From NCBI GenBank assembly GCA_027051995.1, contig JALUFY010000071.1:1-5733 (forward strand): a DNA stretch of 5,733 nt, given 5' to 3'. The position numbers were made by a program, and so were the translations under genes. This document shows, piece by piece, positions 1-5,733 of this stretch; the first letter of the stretch is position 1, and the number at the start of each line of letters is the position of its first letter. The DNA is from Hyphomicrobiales bacterium. Its GTDB lineage: Bacteria; Pseudomonadota; Alphaproteobacteria; Rhizobiales; Aestuariivirgaceae. Under the pieces are notes generated by a model. It saw nothing but the letters and a program-made list of their open reading frames with translations, was not told the origin of the DNA and did no database searches.

Positions 1-144
1 CGAAGACAGCCGCTTCAGCGTCTGCTGAAACAGCGTCTCGTCCCCCACCAGCTTCAGAAACTGCTTGGGACAGGCCTTGCGCGACCACGGCCACAGGCGC
101 GAGCCGGAGCCGCCGGAGAGGATGACAGGATGAATTTTCGCCAT
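1..144 (-). CDS. manC: Mannose-1-phosphate guanylyltransferase, N-terminal part (cut by left edge)
   Basis: Only the first 48 codons are inside the window; the gene continues beyond base 1. The enzyme family joins mannose-1-phosphate and GTP to make GDP-mannose in the cytoplasm, a precursor for exopolysaccharide, LPS and other mannose- or fucose-derived sugars. The visible part has the sugar-nucleotide pyrophosphorylase signature at residues 10-30: [10 protein letters not shown], then SR, then PKQFL. This gives the glycine-rich nucleotide loop, Arg16 and the conserved Lys27. The SRxxxPKQFL form is typical of ManC/AlgA/CpsB guanylyltransferases rather than of glucose-1-phosphate enzymes. Residue 20 is Trp where Leu is usual. 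A GGGAG ribosome site sits a few bases upstream of the ATG. It follows the sensor gene by 63 bases on the same strand with no clear terminator between, so read-through from the sigma operon is possible. Whether a C-terminal phosphomannose isomerase domain is present cannot be seen. Confidence 0.88.
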   Translation of the reverse strand, partial: MAKIHPVILSGGSGSRLWPWSRKACPKQFLKLVGDETLFQQTLKRLSS

Positions 145-207
145 GACGCGTCTCCCGGAATGGCGCAATGCACGTGTGTGCCATGCCCGGATGCAACGCC
201 CATGCCA

Positions 208-777
208 TTACCGCTCGCGCCAGCGCCCCCGCCGCCGTTCGGCGGCCTTGCGGATTTCCCGCGCATAAAGCCTGCGCTCCTCGGGCGTCAGCGCCCGGAT
301 GAAGGCATCGGCCAGGGCGACGGCCTTGGCCCGCGCGGCCGTGTCGGCTTCGCGCAGGGTCTTCATGGCCCCGGCGTAGGCGGCTTCGTCGAAAGGATCG
401 CCGGCCAGGATTTGCGCCAGCCGCGCCCGCGCCCCGGCCACTTTCGCGTAAGCCCGCCGGATCTCTCCGCGCCTTTGGCGGATCACCTGGCGCAGCGCCT
501 TGCGCCGCTCGCGGGGCAGTTCGCGCAGCAGCCGCCAGCTGGCGATCAGCATAAGGCCGGGCCTGCCCAGGCGCGCCGGACGATCATGCCGCATGGCGGC
601 CATCCGCTGGCGCATCTCCCGGATGCTCATGGGTGCCGCGCCCGGCCGCATGCCATAAGCGCCGCCGGCAAAATGATGATAGAGCATGGCCCCGATGGCT
701 CCGGCCACCAGCAGGTTCAGCGCCAGCGAAACCACCAGCAGCGGCATGACCCACGGACGCGGCGCGTTGTCACTCAT
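208..777 (-). CDS. Membrane-anchored periplasmic metal-sensor-like protein (CnrX/CpxP type, Metal_resist family)
   Basis: This 189-residue protein has a short cytoplasmic N-terminus, one membrane segment at about residues 10-33, and a long, strongly Arg-rich, helical periplasmic part. The layout matches the 'periplasmic heavy-metal sensor' family (Metal_resist, PF13801), related to CnrX, Spy and CpxP; a LTPEERR motif near the C-terminus fits that fold. Just after the membrane segment lies a cluster of possible metal ligands: His34, His35, Met43, Met50, Met55, Met59, Met62 and His64. There is no cysteine. The start codon overlaps the stop of the anti-sigma gene by ATGA, so the protein is probably made in step with the sigma and anti-sigma factors. 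By analogy with CnrX it would sense a periplasmic signal and control the anti-sigma factor. The family call is from overall pattern and context, and the metal is unknown; a general envelope-stress chaperone role is the alternative. Confidence 0.7.
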   Translation of the reverse strand: MSDNAPRPWVMPLLVVSLALNLLVAGAIGAMLYHHFAGGAYGMRPGAAPMSIREMRQRMAAMRHDRPARLGRPGLMLIASWRLLRELPRERRKALRQVIRQRRGEIRRAYAKVAGARARLAQILAGDPFDEAAYAGAMKTLREADTAARAKAVALADAFIRALTPEERRLYAREIRKAAERRRGRWRER

Positions 778-1283
778 AGCAGGTCTCCCCCGTTTTCCGG
801 CGCGCTGGCCATGCCGATGATGTCACCCAGCGCATCATTGTCAACACCGGCCACTTGCGCTCCGCCCAGCAGCGCCTCGCCCACCGGCTCCGCCAGCCCC
901 GACAGGCCGATCCACACACCGGCGAACAGCGAGGCGGCCAGCACCGCTCCGGTCATCCAGCGCCGCGCGGCGTTGTCATTGGCCGCCTTGCGCGCCTCGT
1001 GAGCGGGCCGCCGGGATTGCGCGGGCGCAGGGATGGCGGCGATGTTGTCCGCGCCCGTGGCGGCGGCGAGAATGGCGGCCTTCAGTTGCGGATTGGCCCT
1101 TGGCGCACTGTCCTTGAGCAGGGCATCCAGCGCGCGGGCCTCTTCCAGCAGGGCCCGGGCGCGCCCGTCCATTGCGCAAAAAGCATGCATGGCGGCGGCC
1201 TTGTCCCTGGGCCAGCGGCCGGGCCGCGCGCCATGGATGTCAAGCAGCGCTTGGAATTCCCTGATGTCCATCTCCTTGCTCAT
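774..1283 (-). CDS. Probable membrane anti-sigma factor of the adjacent ECF sigma factor
   Basis: This 169-residue protein has a soluble N-terminal region of about 105 residues, one membrane segment at about residues 109-130, and a short C-terminal periplasmic tail. The N-terminal part begins with a helix followed by a GARPGRWPRDKA segment (18-29), of the 'YGADPxRWP' type that I associate with small proteins encoded beside ECF sigma genes in alphaproteobacteria. It lacks the zinc-binding HxxxCxxC motif of ZAS anti-sigma factors; the only cysteine is Cys36. It overlaps the sigma stop by ATGA at its start and the sensor start by ATGA at its end. GGAGAAGG just before the ATG serves as ribosome site. 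Met5 is a less likely alternative start because its nearest Shine-Dalgarno-like sequence is too close. The anti-sigma role is inferred from position, topology and length rather than from a decisive motif. Confidence 0.7.
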   Translation of the reverse strand: MSKEMDIREFQALLDIHGARPGRWPRDKAAAMHAFCAMDGRARALLEEARALDALLKDSAPRANPQLKAAILAAATGADNIAAIPAPAQSRRPAHEARKAANDNAARRWMTGAVLAASLFAGVWIGLSGLAEPVGEALLGGAQVAGVDNDALGDIIGMASAPENGGDLL

Positions 1284-1858
1284 CCGCCTTCTCCATGCCT
1301 GCCGCCCAGCGCCTGCAATTCGCCGGCCAGCAGCTCCTTCAGTTTGCGCCGCGCCCGTCCGAGCAGCGCTTCCACCGCCTCGACGGAGGTTTCCATGATG
1401 TGCGCGATCTCGATGTTCGTATGCCCCAGATCATGCGCCAGCACGATGGCCTGCCGCTGCCGCTCCGGCAGGCGGGCGATGGCCGCGCGCACCCGCGCCG
1501 CGCGCTGCGATTCGATGGCCCTTTGCTCCGGGCCGGGGGCGGGGTCGGCCAGCGTCTCGCCCATCCTGTCATCAAGCTGCCCCGGGCGGCTCTTGCGCAG
1601 CCTGTCGATGCAGGCGTTGGCCGCCACCCTGCGCAGCCATGCGGCGAAGCGGCCCTTCGCCCGGTCATAGCCTTCGGGCCTCTTCCAGATGCGCAGAAAC
1701 ACATCCTGCGCCAGATCGTCCGCCGCGTCCGCCGATCCCAGCATGCGCCAGCCGATGGCGCGCACCGCCTCCATGTGCCGCTCCAGCAGCGCGGCGAAGG
1801 CCTGTGCGTCGCCTTCTCTGACGGCGTCCATGAGGTCTTCGTCCGGAATGGGCGGCAT
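1280..1858 (-). CDS. ECF-type RNA polymerase sigma factor
   Basis: This 192-residue protein has the two-domain ECF layout. Region 2 covers about residues 20-90, with the core-binding and -10 recognition motif DDLAQDVFLRIWKRP (47-61) and the following WLRRVAANACIDRLRK (74-89). Region 4 covers about 125-177, with LPERQRQAIVLAHDLGHTN and a helix-turn-helix ending in EALLGRARRKLKELL. It directs RNA polymerase to a specific set of promoters and is usually held inactive by a membrane anti-sigma factor, which is probably the next gene (ATGA overlap). The start is supported by an AAGGGAG ribosome site 6-7 bases upstream. The genes it controls cannot be read from the window; self-control and control of the upstream EF-hand gene are reasonable guesses, but no shared promoter was convincing. 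The ECF subgroup was not determined. Confidence 0.95.
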   Translation of the reverse strand: MPPIPDEDLMDAVREGDAQAFAALLERHMEAVRAIGWRMLGSADAADDLAQDVFLRIWKRPEGYDRAKGRFAAWLRRVAANACIDRLRKSRPGQLDDRMGETLADPAPGPEQRAIESQRAARVRAAIARLPERQRQAIVLAHDLGHTNIEIAHIMETSVEAVEALLGRARRKLKELLAGELQALGGRHGEGG

Positions 1859-1887
1859 GGCGGCTCCCTTGCGGGGATTTCCGGGGG

Positions 1888-1914
1888 GCGGAGCGGGCCA
1901 GGGGTCCGCTCCGC
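1888..1914. other. Perfect 9-bp inverted repeat between the EF-hand and sigma genes
   Basis: GCGGAGCGG (1888-1896) and CCGCTCCGC (1906-1914) can form a 9-bp GC-only stem with a 9-base loop. It starts 45 bases past the EF-hand stop and ends 30 bases before the sigma start. There is no T-run on either side, so it is not a classical intrinsic terminator. It could weaken read-through from the EF-hand gene, stabilise an mRNA end or be an operator. In DNA this GC-rich, chance also remains possible. Confidence 0.45.
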
Positions 1915-1959
1915 GCGCGTGGCGTCAGGACAGTATTCCACAAATCCGCGCCGGGCGCA

Positions 1960-2559
1960 TCATTCGCCGCCATCCGGCGCGCCCATGCCACGCCGCATCA
2001 TGCCGCGCTTGTGCATCATCATGCCGCGCTGGTGCTTCATCCCGCGCTGGCGCATCATCCCGCCGCGCATCATGCGGCGCATCATACGCCTTTTCATGCG
2101 CCGGGCCTGCTTGCGCAGGGCCTGGGCCTCGGCCTTGTCCACCTTGCCGTCGCCATTGAGATCTGCGCGCTTGAACATGGCCATGCGCTTGGCCTGGAAT
2201 TCGTCCCTGCCGACGATGCCGTCACCATTGGCGTCCAGCCGCCCCAGCAATTTGTAGCGCATCCTGATGACGCGCTTTTGCAGCCGTTTGGTGATGGCCG
2301 CGTCGATTTCCTCCGCCGTCACCTGGCCGTCGGCGTTTGCGTCCATCCGGGCAAAGCGCGGCGTCGGCGCGCCGGCCGCCTCTTCGCGCGTGACCACGCC
2401 GTCATGATTGGCGTCCAGCCTGTTGAACAGCCTGCCCATGTAGGCCGGGCCGCCATGCCGCGCCATGCCTTCTCCGCCCATGGGCCCCGCGCTGGCGCTC
2501 ATGGCGGCGGCGCCTGAAAGAGCGGCGGCGAGTGCGATAGTGATAAGTCTGGTCTTCAT
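1960..2559 (-). CDS. Secreted four-EF-hand protein with Met/Arg-rich C-terminal tail
   Basis: The 199-residue product has a Sec signal peptide (positive MKTR, hydrophobic core 5-20, likely cleavage after ASA at 22-24), so it should act in the periplasm or outside. Four canonical EF-hand loops follow at residues 49-60, 73-84, 109-120 and 133-144, of the form DxNxDGxVxxxE. All have Asp at position 1, Gly at 6 and Glu at 12, so calcium binding is likely in all four. Loops within each pair are 24 residues apart and the two pairs are 60 apart, suggesting duplication of a two-hand unit. Residues 153-192 form a striking tail with 14 Met, 13 Arg, 3 Lys, 2 His and 6 Gly in 40 residues, and no acidic residue. 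An AGGAGA ribosome site lies 8 bases before the ATG. It reads toward the ECF sigma operon with a 101-base gap. The exact function is unknown; calcium sensing or buffering, metal binding by the Met-rich tail, or binding to anionic surface polymers are options. Confidence 0.9.
   Translation of the reverse strand: MKTRLITIALAAALSGAAAMSASAGPMGGEGMARHGGPAYMGRLFNRLDANHDGVVTREEAAGAPTPRFARMDANADGQVTAEEIDAAITKRLQKRVIRMRYKLLGRLDANGDGIVGRDEFQAKRMAMFKRADLNGDGKVDKAEAQALRKQARRMKRRMMRRMMRGGMMRQRGMKHQRGMMMHKRGMMRRGMGAPDGGE
1984..2103 (-). repeat. Low-complexity coding tract for the Met/Arg-rich tail
   Basis: The DNA for residues 153-192 of the EF-hand protein is built from repeated ATG, CGC/CGG and GGC codons. 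On the plus strand this appears as recurrent GCATCAT, GCGCATCAT and CATGCCGCGC words. The units are imperfect and of uneven length, so this is low-complexity sequence rather than a clean tandem array. Such tracts can change length by replication slippage. On the opposite strand the same bases read as His-rich peptides, which is a reading artefact. Confidence 0.75.
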
Positions 2560-2757
2560 GTCGTCTGTCTCCTGCTGGCCCGCGAGGGAAAAACAAGCCG
2601 GGGCTTCACATGCGGCGGCTGGCGGGCCGTTCAGCCGCGTTCCCTCCCCCTAACGGACCGGCCTGCTGGATTCCGTCGCGAAAAAATTCTGGCTCTTGCG
2701 CCGTCATCCGCCCTGACGCATGTTGCGGCGCGCAGCATCACAAGGGAGAGCCGTTTC
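2560..2757. promoter_or_regulatory. Divergent intergenic region between the EF-hand and gcdH genes
   Basis: This 198-base gap must hold the minus-strand promoter of the EF-hand gene and the plus-strand promoter of gcdH. Visible structure includes a spaced dyad AAGCC-GG-GGCTT (2595-2606) and a 7-bp hairpin (2615-2621 with 2632-2638, 10-base loop) in the likely EF-hand leader. GGGAAC (2644-2639) and GGAAT (2674-2670) on the minus strand resemble ECF -35 elements but lack well-spaced -10 partners. For gcdH, TTGCGC (2696-2701) with CATGTT (2719-2724) at 17-base spacing is a weak sigma-70 candidate. No promoter can be fixed with confidence. Confidence 0.4.
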
Positions 2758-3936
<1,179 letters not shown>

Positions 3937-3992
3937 GGTGCTGCGTGGGCCGCAGGCTACGCCTTGAGCTGGCCTGAGCTTGTGCTTTTTAA

Positions 3993-4006
3993 TTGATCTA
4001 AGTCAA
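3993..4006 (+). promoter_or_regulatory. FNR/FixK-type box upstream of the superoxide dismutase gene
   Basis: TTGATCTAAGTCAA matches the FNR/Anr/FixK consensus TTGAT-N4-ATCAA at nine of the ten defined positions and is an almost perfect dyad. It lies in the AT-rich part of the gcdH-sod gap, 139 bases before the sod start and 56 bases after the gcdH stop. Since gcdH ends upstream, the only plausible target is sod. CRP/FNR-family regulators bind such sites in response to low oxygen or nitric oxide. Whether it activates or represses depends on the transcription start, which is not known. Confidence 0.7.
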
Positions 4007-4021
4007 ATATTCCGGCATATG
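3993..4021 (+). promoter_or_regulatory. Candidate sigma-70 promoter for the superoxide dismutase gene
   Basis: TTGATC (3993-3998) and CATATG (4016-4021) are separated by exactly 17 bases and would start transcription near 4028, leaving a leader of about 118 bases. The match is modest: 4 of 6 to the -35 and 3 of 6 to the -10 consensus. If real, its -35 lies inside the FNR-type box, which would suit repression by the bound regulator. A class II activated promoter further downstream is the alternative. Confidence 0.35.
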
Positions 4022-4130
4022 GAAGGGCAGCCATTGCCGGGGCGGGGGCCAGCCCCTACCTTTGCAATATCCCCTGTGCGCTGTGCTTTGCGTGCCGCGC
4101 GCGGATGATTTCATCACCAATTCCGTGAAA

Positions 4131-4138
4131 AGAGGAGA
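4131..4138 (+). promoter_or_regulatory. Ribosome-binding site that decides the sod start
   Basis: AGAGGAGA, with GGAG at 4134-4137, lies 8 bases before the ATG at 4146. The reading frame is open back to an ATG at 4062, but the extra 28 codons have no such site and no counterpart in the Fe-SOD family, which begins at the MAHEFTLPDLPY segment. Confidence 0.85.
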
Positions 4139-4145
4139 CGCCAGA

Positions 4146-4751
4146 ATGGCCCACGAATTCACCCTTCCCGATCTGCCCTACGCCTATGACGCGCTCGCCC
4201 CGCACATGTCGGCGGAGACGCTGGAGTATCACCACGACAAGCATCACGCCGCCTATGTGGCCAACGCCAACAAGCTGCTGGCCGGCTCCGGGCTGGAGGA
4301 CAAGGACGAAATCGCCATCATCAAGGAGTCCTTCGGCTCAAATCCCGGCCTGTTCAACAACGCCGCCCAGGTGTTCAATCATACCTTCTTCTTCAACGGC
4401 ATGACCCCCGGCGGCGGCGGGAGCAAGCTGCCCGCGAAACTGGCGGCGGCCATCGAATCCGATCTTGGCGGCTATGACAAGTTCCGTGCGGATTTCATCA
4501 ACGCCGGCGTCACGCAGTTCGGCTCCGGCTGGGCCTGGCTGGCGCTGAAGGACAGCAGGCTGGAGATCATGAAGACGCCCAACGGCGAAAATCCCTTCGT
4601 CCATGGCGCAACCCCCATCATCGCCTGCGATGTCTGGGAGCACGCCTATTACATCGATTACCGCAACGCCCGCCCGAAGTTCCTGGAGGTCTGGATCGAC
4701 AATCTGGCCAACTGGGAATTCGCCGAGGCCAATCTGGCCGCCGCGTCCTAG
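4146..4751 (+). CDS. sodB: Superoxide dismutase, Fe type (Fe/Mn family)
   Basis: The 201-residue enzyme converts superoxide to oxygen and hydrogen peroxide, probably in the cytoplasm as there is no signal peptide. The N-terminal helical hairpin starts FTLPDLPYAYDALAPHMSAE. The four metal ligands are His29 (in LEYHHDKHH), His79 (in FNHTFFF), Asp162 and His166 (in DVWEHAYYIDY). Gln75 in NNAAQ is placed as the active-site Gln of Fe-SODs, and GSGWAWL (126-132) is the usual core; this favours iron, though dual Fe/Mn use cannot be ruled out. Two positions that are usually aromatic-polar (VWNHTFYW) are Phe here. It is followed by a strong terminator and preceded by an FNR-type box, so it is likely a single-gene transcript with oxygen-linked control. 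Confidence 0.96.
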   Translation: MAHEFTLPDLPYAYDALAPHMSAETLEYHHDKHHAAYVANANKLLAGSGLEDKDEIAIIKESFGSNPGLFNNAAQVFNHTFFFNGMTPGGGGSKLPAKLAAAIESDLGGYDKFRADFINAGVTQFGSGWAWLALKDSRLEIMKTPNGENPFVHGATPIIACDVWEHAYYIDYRNARPKFLEVWIDNLANWEFAEANLAAAS

Positions 4752-4784
4752 GAGAACGGCCAAGGCATAAGCCTTGAGATGAAA

Positions 4785-4823
4785 AAAGGCGCGGGGTGAG
4801 GCATGATCCTCTCCCGCGCCTTT
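4785..4823. terminator. Bidirectional intrinsic terminator between sodB and the thioredoxin-like gene
   Basis: AAAGGCGCGGG (4785-4795) pairs perfectly with CCCGCGCCTTT (4813-4823). Inside it, GAGG (4798-4801) pairs with CCTC (4808-4811), giving a long hairpin with a 6-base loop. Six A's on the left (4782-4787) give a good T-run for minus-strand transcripts; TTTCTC on the right gives a weaker one for sodB transcripts. It lies in the gap between two convergent genes, as expected for a shared terminator. A small hairpin CAAGGC-ATAA-GCCTTG (4761-4776) precedes it just after the sodB stop. Confidence 0.85.
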
Positions 4824-4879
4824 CTCATGCGCATGTTTGCGCGCTCATGGTGAGCCGCCGGGGCGCGGCCCCGCGATGG

Positions 4880-5116
4880 TCAGCCCTTCAGCCAGCCCTC
4901 GATGGCCTCGCGGGTGGGGATGCCGCCGGCATGCACCACCTTGCCGTCCACCGACACGCCCGGCGTGGACATCACGCCCGCCGACATGATCTCCATGGTG
5001 TCGGTCACCTCGCCGACATTGGCCTCCACGCCCAGCTCTCCGGCCACCTTGCGGATCAGCTCCTTGGTGGTCTGGCAGTTCTTGCAGCCGGAACCGTAAA
5101 CGATGATTTCCTTCAT
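4880..5116 (-). CDS. Small thioredoxin-fold protein (redox-active disulfide protein 2 type)
   Basis: This 78-residue cytoplasmic protein starts MKEIIVYGSGCKNC. Cys11 and Cys14 form the CxxC redox site after the first beta strand, and Pro52 in MSTPGVSVDG is the thioredoxin-fold cis-proline. The length and the GSGCKNC / STPGVxVDGKVVHAG pattern match the small 'Thioredoxin_3' family (redox-active disulfide protein 2) rather than classical thioredoxin. It probably shuttles electrons or metal/thiol adducts for the permease encoded 16 bases upstream, with which it is often paired; the substrate is unknown. The frame stays open further upstream to an ATG at 5182, but that would overlap the permease gene. 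The 5116 start has a strong ribosome site and gives the usual family N-terminus. Transcription ends at the hairpin 4785-4823. Confidence 0.88.
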   Translation of the reverse strand: MKEIIVYGSGCKNCQTTKELIRKVAGELGVEANVGEVTDTMEIMSAGVMSTPGVSVDGKVVHAGGIPTREAIEGWLKG

Positions 5117-5124
5117 GATGTTCT

Positions 5125-5130
5125 CTCCTT
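5125..5130 (-). promoter_or_regulatory. Ribosome-binding site that decides the thioredoxin-like start
   Basis: AAGGAG on the minus strand sits 8 bases before the ATG at 5116 and just after the permease stop codon. It supports the short 78-residue product over the 100-residue reading from 5182. Confidence 0.85.
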
Positions 5131-5132
5131 GA

Positions 5133-5733
5133 TCAGGCAAACAGGGTGTTGAACAGATAGCCCACGACGATGAAGGCGGCAAACAGAATCCCGGTGAAGG
5201 TGGCGATCAGCTTCGGCTTGAGCACCTTGCGCAGGATGATCATCTCCGGCAGCGAGATGGCCGCCACCGACATCATCAGCGTCAGCACCGTGCCGATGGG
5301 CACGCCCTTGCCGATCAGGCTCTCGACGATGGGGATGACGCCCGACGCATTGGAATAGAGCGGAATGCCGATGATGGCCGCCATGGGCACGGCGAAGGGA
5401 TTGTCCGCCGCCGCGTATCGGGCGAAGAAGCTGGCCGGCACGAACCCGTGCAGGAAGGCCCCAACGGCGATGCCCAGCAGAACGAACTTCCAGATGCGCC
5501 CGACGATCTCCTTCACCTCGCCGCGCGCGAAGGCCAGCCGCGCCTTGAAGGAGGTATCGGCCTCAGGCATGGCGACATTGCCCATGCGGATCTGCCAGAC
5601 GTAGTCCTCCACCCATTTCTCCAGCTTCAGCGCCTCGATGAGCAGCCCGCCGAGAATGCCCACCGTCAGCCCGGCGGCCACGTAGAGCGCCGCCACCTTC
5701 CACCCCAGAATGGCCGCCAGCAGCACCACCGCC
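5133..5733 (-). CDS. Permease of the PF03773 (ArsP/YraQ-like) family, C-terminal part (cut by right edge)
   Basis: The last 199 residues are visible; the frame is open to the window edge, so the true start lies outside. A GTG at 5727-5729 is not a convincing start because the preceding codon is still open and a hydrophobic segment begins there. Hydrophobic segments alternate with a polar loop of about 45 residues (VWQIRMGNVAMPEADTSF and onwards). The conserved core is IIGIPLYSNASGVIPIVESL, then GKGVPIGTVLTLMMSVAAISLPEMIILRKVLKPKL, then a final membrane helix. This is the pattern of DUF318/PF03773 permeases, a family that includes the organoarsenical exporter ArsP. Here the core has no cysteine, so arsenic as substrate cannot be assumed. 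The gene is followed 16 bases later by the small thioredoxin-like gene, a common pairing. A regulator such as ArsR may lie beyond the edge. Confidence 0.85.
   Translation of the reverse strand, partial: AVVLLAAILGWKVAALYVAAGLTVGILGGLLIEALKLEKWVEDYVWQIRMGNVAMPEADTSFKARLAFARGEVKEIVGRIWKFVLLGIAVGAFLHGFVPASFFARYAAADNPFAVPMAAIIGIPLYSNASGVIPIVESLIGKGVPIGTVLTLMMSVAAISLPEMIILRKVLKPKLIATFTGILFAAFIVVGYLFNTLFA

Noticed and set aside
160..184. Hairpin between the sensor gene and manC
   Set aside because: The stem is 8 bp with a wobble on the plus strand but has a mismatch on the transcribed minus-strand RNA, and no T-run follows.
1295..2257. Long plus-strand frame across the sigma gene and the gap
   Set aside because: Antisense shadow of the ECF sigma and EF-hand genes with Arg/Pro/Ala-rich low-information translation.
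2011..2517. A plus-strand frame starting with a His-rich stretch, which looks like a metal-binding protein
   Set aside because: It is the complement of the ATG- and CGC-rich codons of the EF-hand protein tail; CAT is simply ATG read backwards. The minus-strand EF-hand gene has a signal peptide, four motifs and a ribosome site.
2652..2674. EcfG-like promoter (GGAAT ... CGTT) on the minus strand before the EF-hand gene
   Set aside because: The spacer is 14 bases rather than 16-17 and the -35 is GGAAT rather than GGAAC. The GGAATA before the sigma gene (1939-1934) shares only the -35-like part, with no matching -10.
3941..3990. Terminator after gcdH (CTGCG/CGCAG hairpin and a later T5 run)
   Set aside because: The 5-bp stem at 3941-3955 has no adjoining T-run, and the T-run at 3986-3990 follows only a 4-bp AGCT stem with wobbles; too weak to call.
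4062..4145. N-terminal extension of the superoxide dismutase by 28 codons
   Set aside because: No ribosome site there, not hydrophobic enough for a clear signal peptide, and absent from the family; the 4146 start has a strong GGAG.
5727..5729. GTG as start of the permease
   Set aside because: The frame remains open to the window edge, no ribosome site can be seen, and the family is much longer, so the protein is treated as truncated by the edge.

Overview
The window is GC-rich and densely coded, with codon use and protein relatives that point to an alphaproteobacterium. The glutaryl-CoA dehydrogenase, the Fe-type superoxide dismutase and the small membrane-anchored anti-sigma type all fit this. 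I cannot name a genus from the sequence alone. All genes look intact except the two cut by the window edges. I see no tRNA, rRNA, CRISPR array, insertion sequence or phage gene, and no stretch over 300 bases without a gene.

Left part, all on the minus strand (read right to left): a secreted four-EF-hand protein with a Met/Arg-rich tail (2559-1960), an ECF sigma factor (1858-1280), a one-pass membrane protein that is probably its anti-sigma factor (1283-774), a membrane-anchored periplasmic protein resembling the CnrX/CpxP-type heavy-metal sensors (777-208), and the first 48 codons of a mannose-1-phosphate guanylyltransferase (144 to the left edge). The sigma, anti-sigma and sensor genes are joined by two 4-base ATGA overlaps, so they are almost certainly one translationally coupled operon. 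The set resembles the known CnrH/CnrY/CnrX metal-signalling trio in a different gene order, with an EF-hand/Met-rich secreted protein next to it as a possible target or accessory. This is the most interesting part of the window.

Middle part, plus strand: a complete glutaryl-CoA dehydrogenase gene (2758-3936), divergent from the EF-hand gene across a 198-base gap, followed after 209 bases by a superoxide dismutase gene (4146-4751). The gap before the dismutase gene is AT-rich for this window. It carries a near-perfect FNR/FixK-type box (3993-4006), which suggests oxygen-dependent control of the dismutase.

Right part, minus strand: a PF03773-type permease running off the right edge (visible to 5133), followed 16 bases later by a 78-residue thioredoxin-fold protein with a CxxC site (5116-4880). 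These two form an operon that converges on the dismutase gene, and a strong bidirectional hairpin terminator (4785-4823) lies between them.

Overall this reads as chromosomal housekeeping and stress-response DNA rather than an accessory island. The recurring themes are envelope or metal sensing, oxidative stress and redox chemistry. No wholly new system is evident. The EF-hand/ECF module and the FNR-box/sod arrangement are the parts worth following up.
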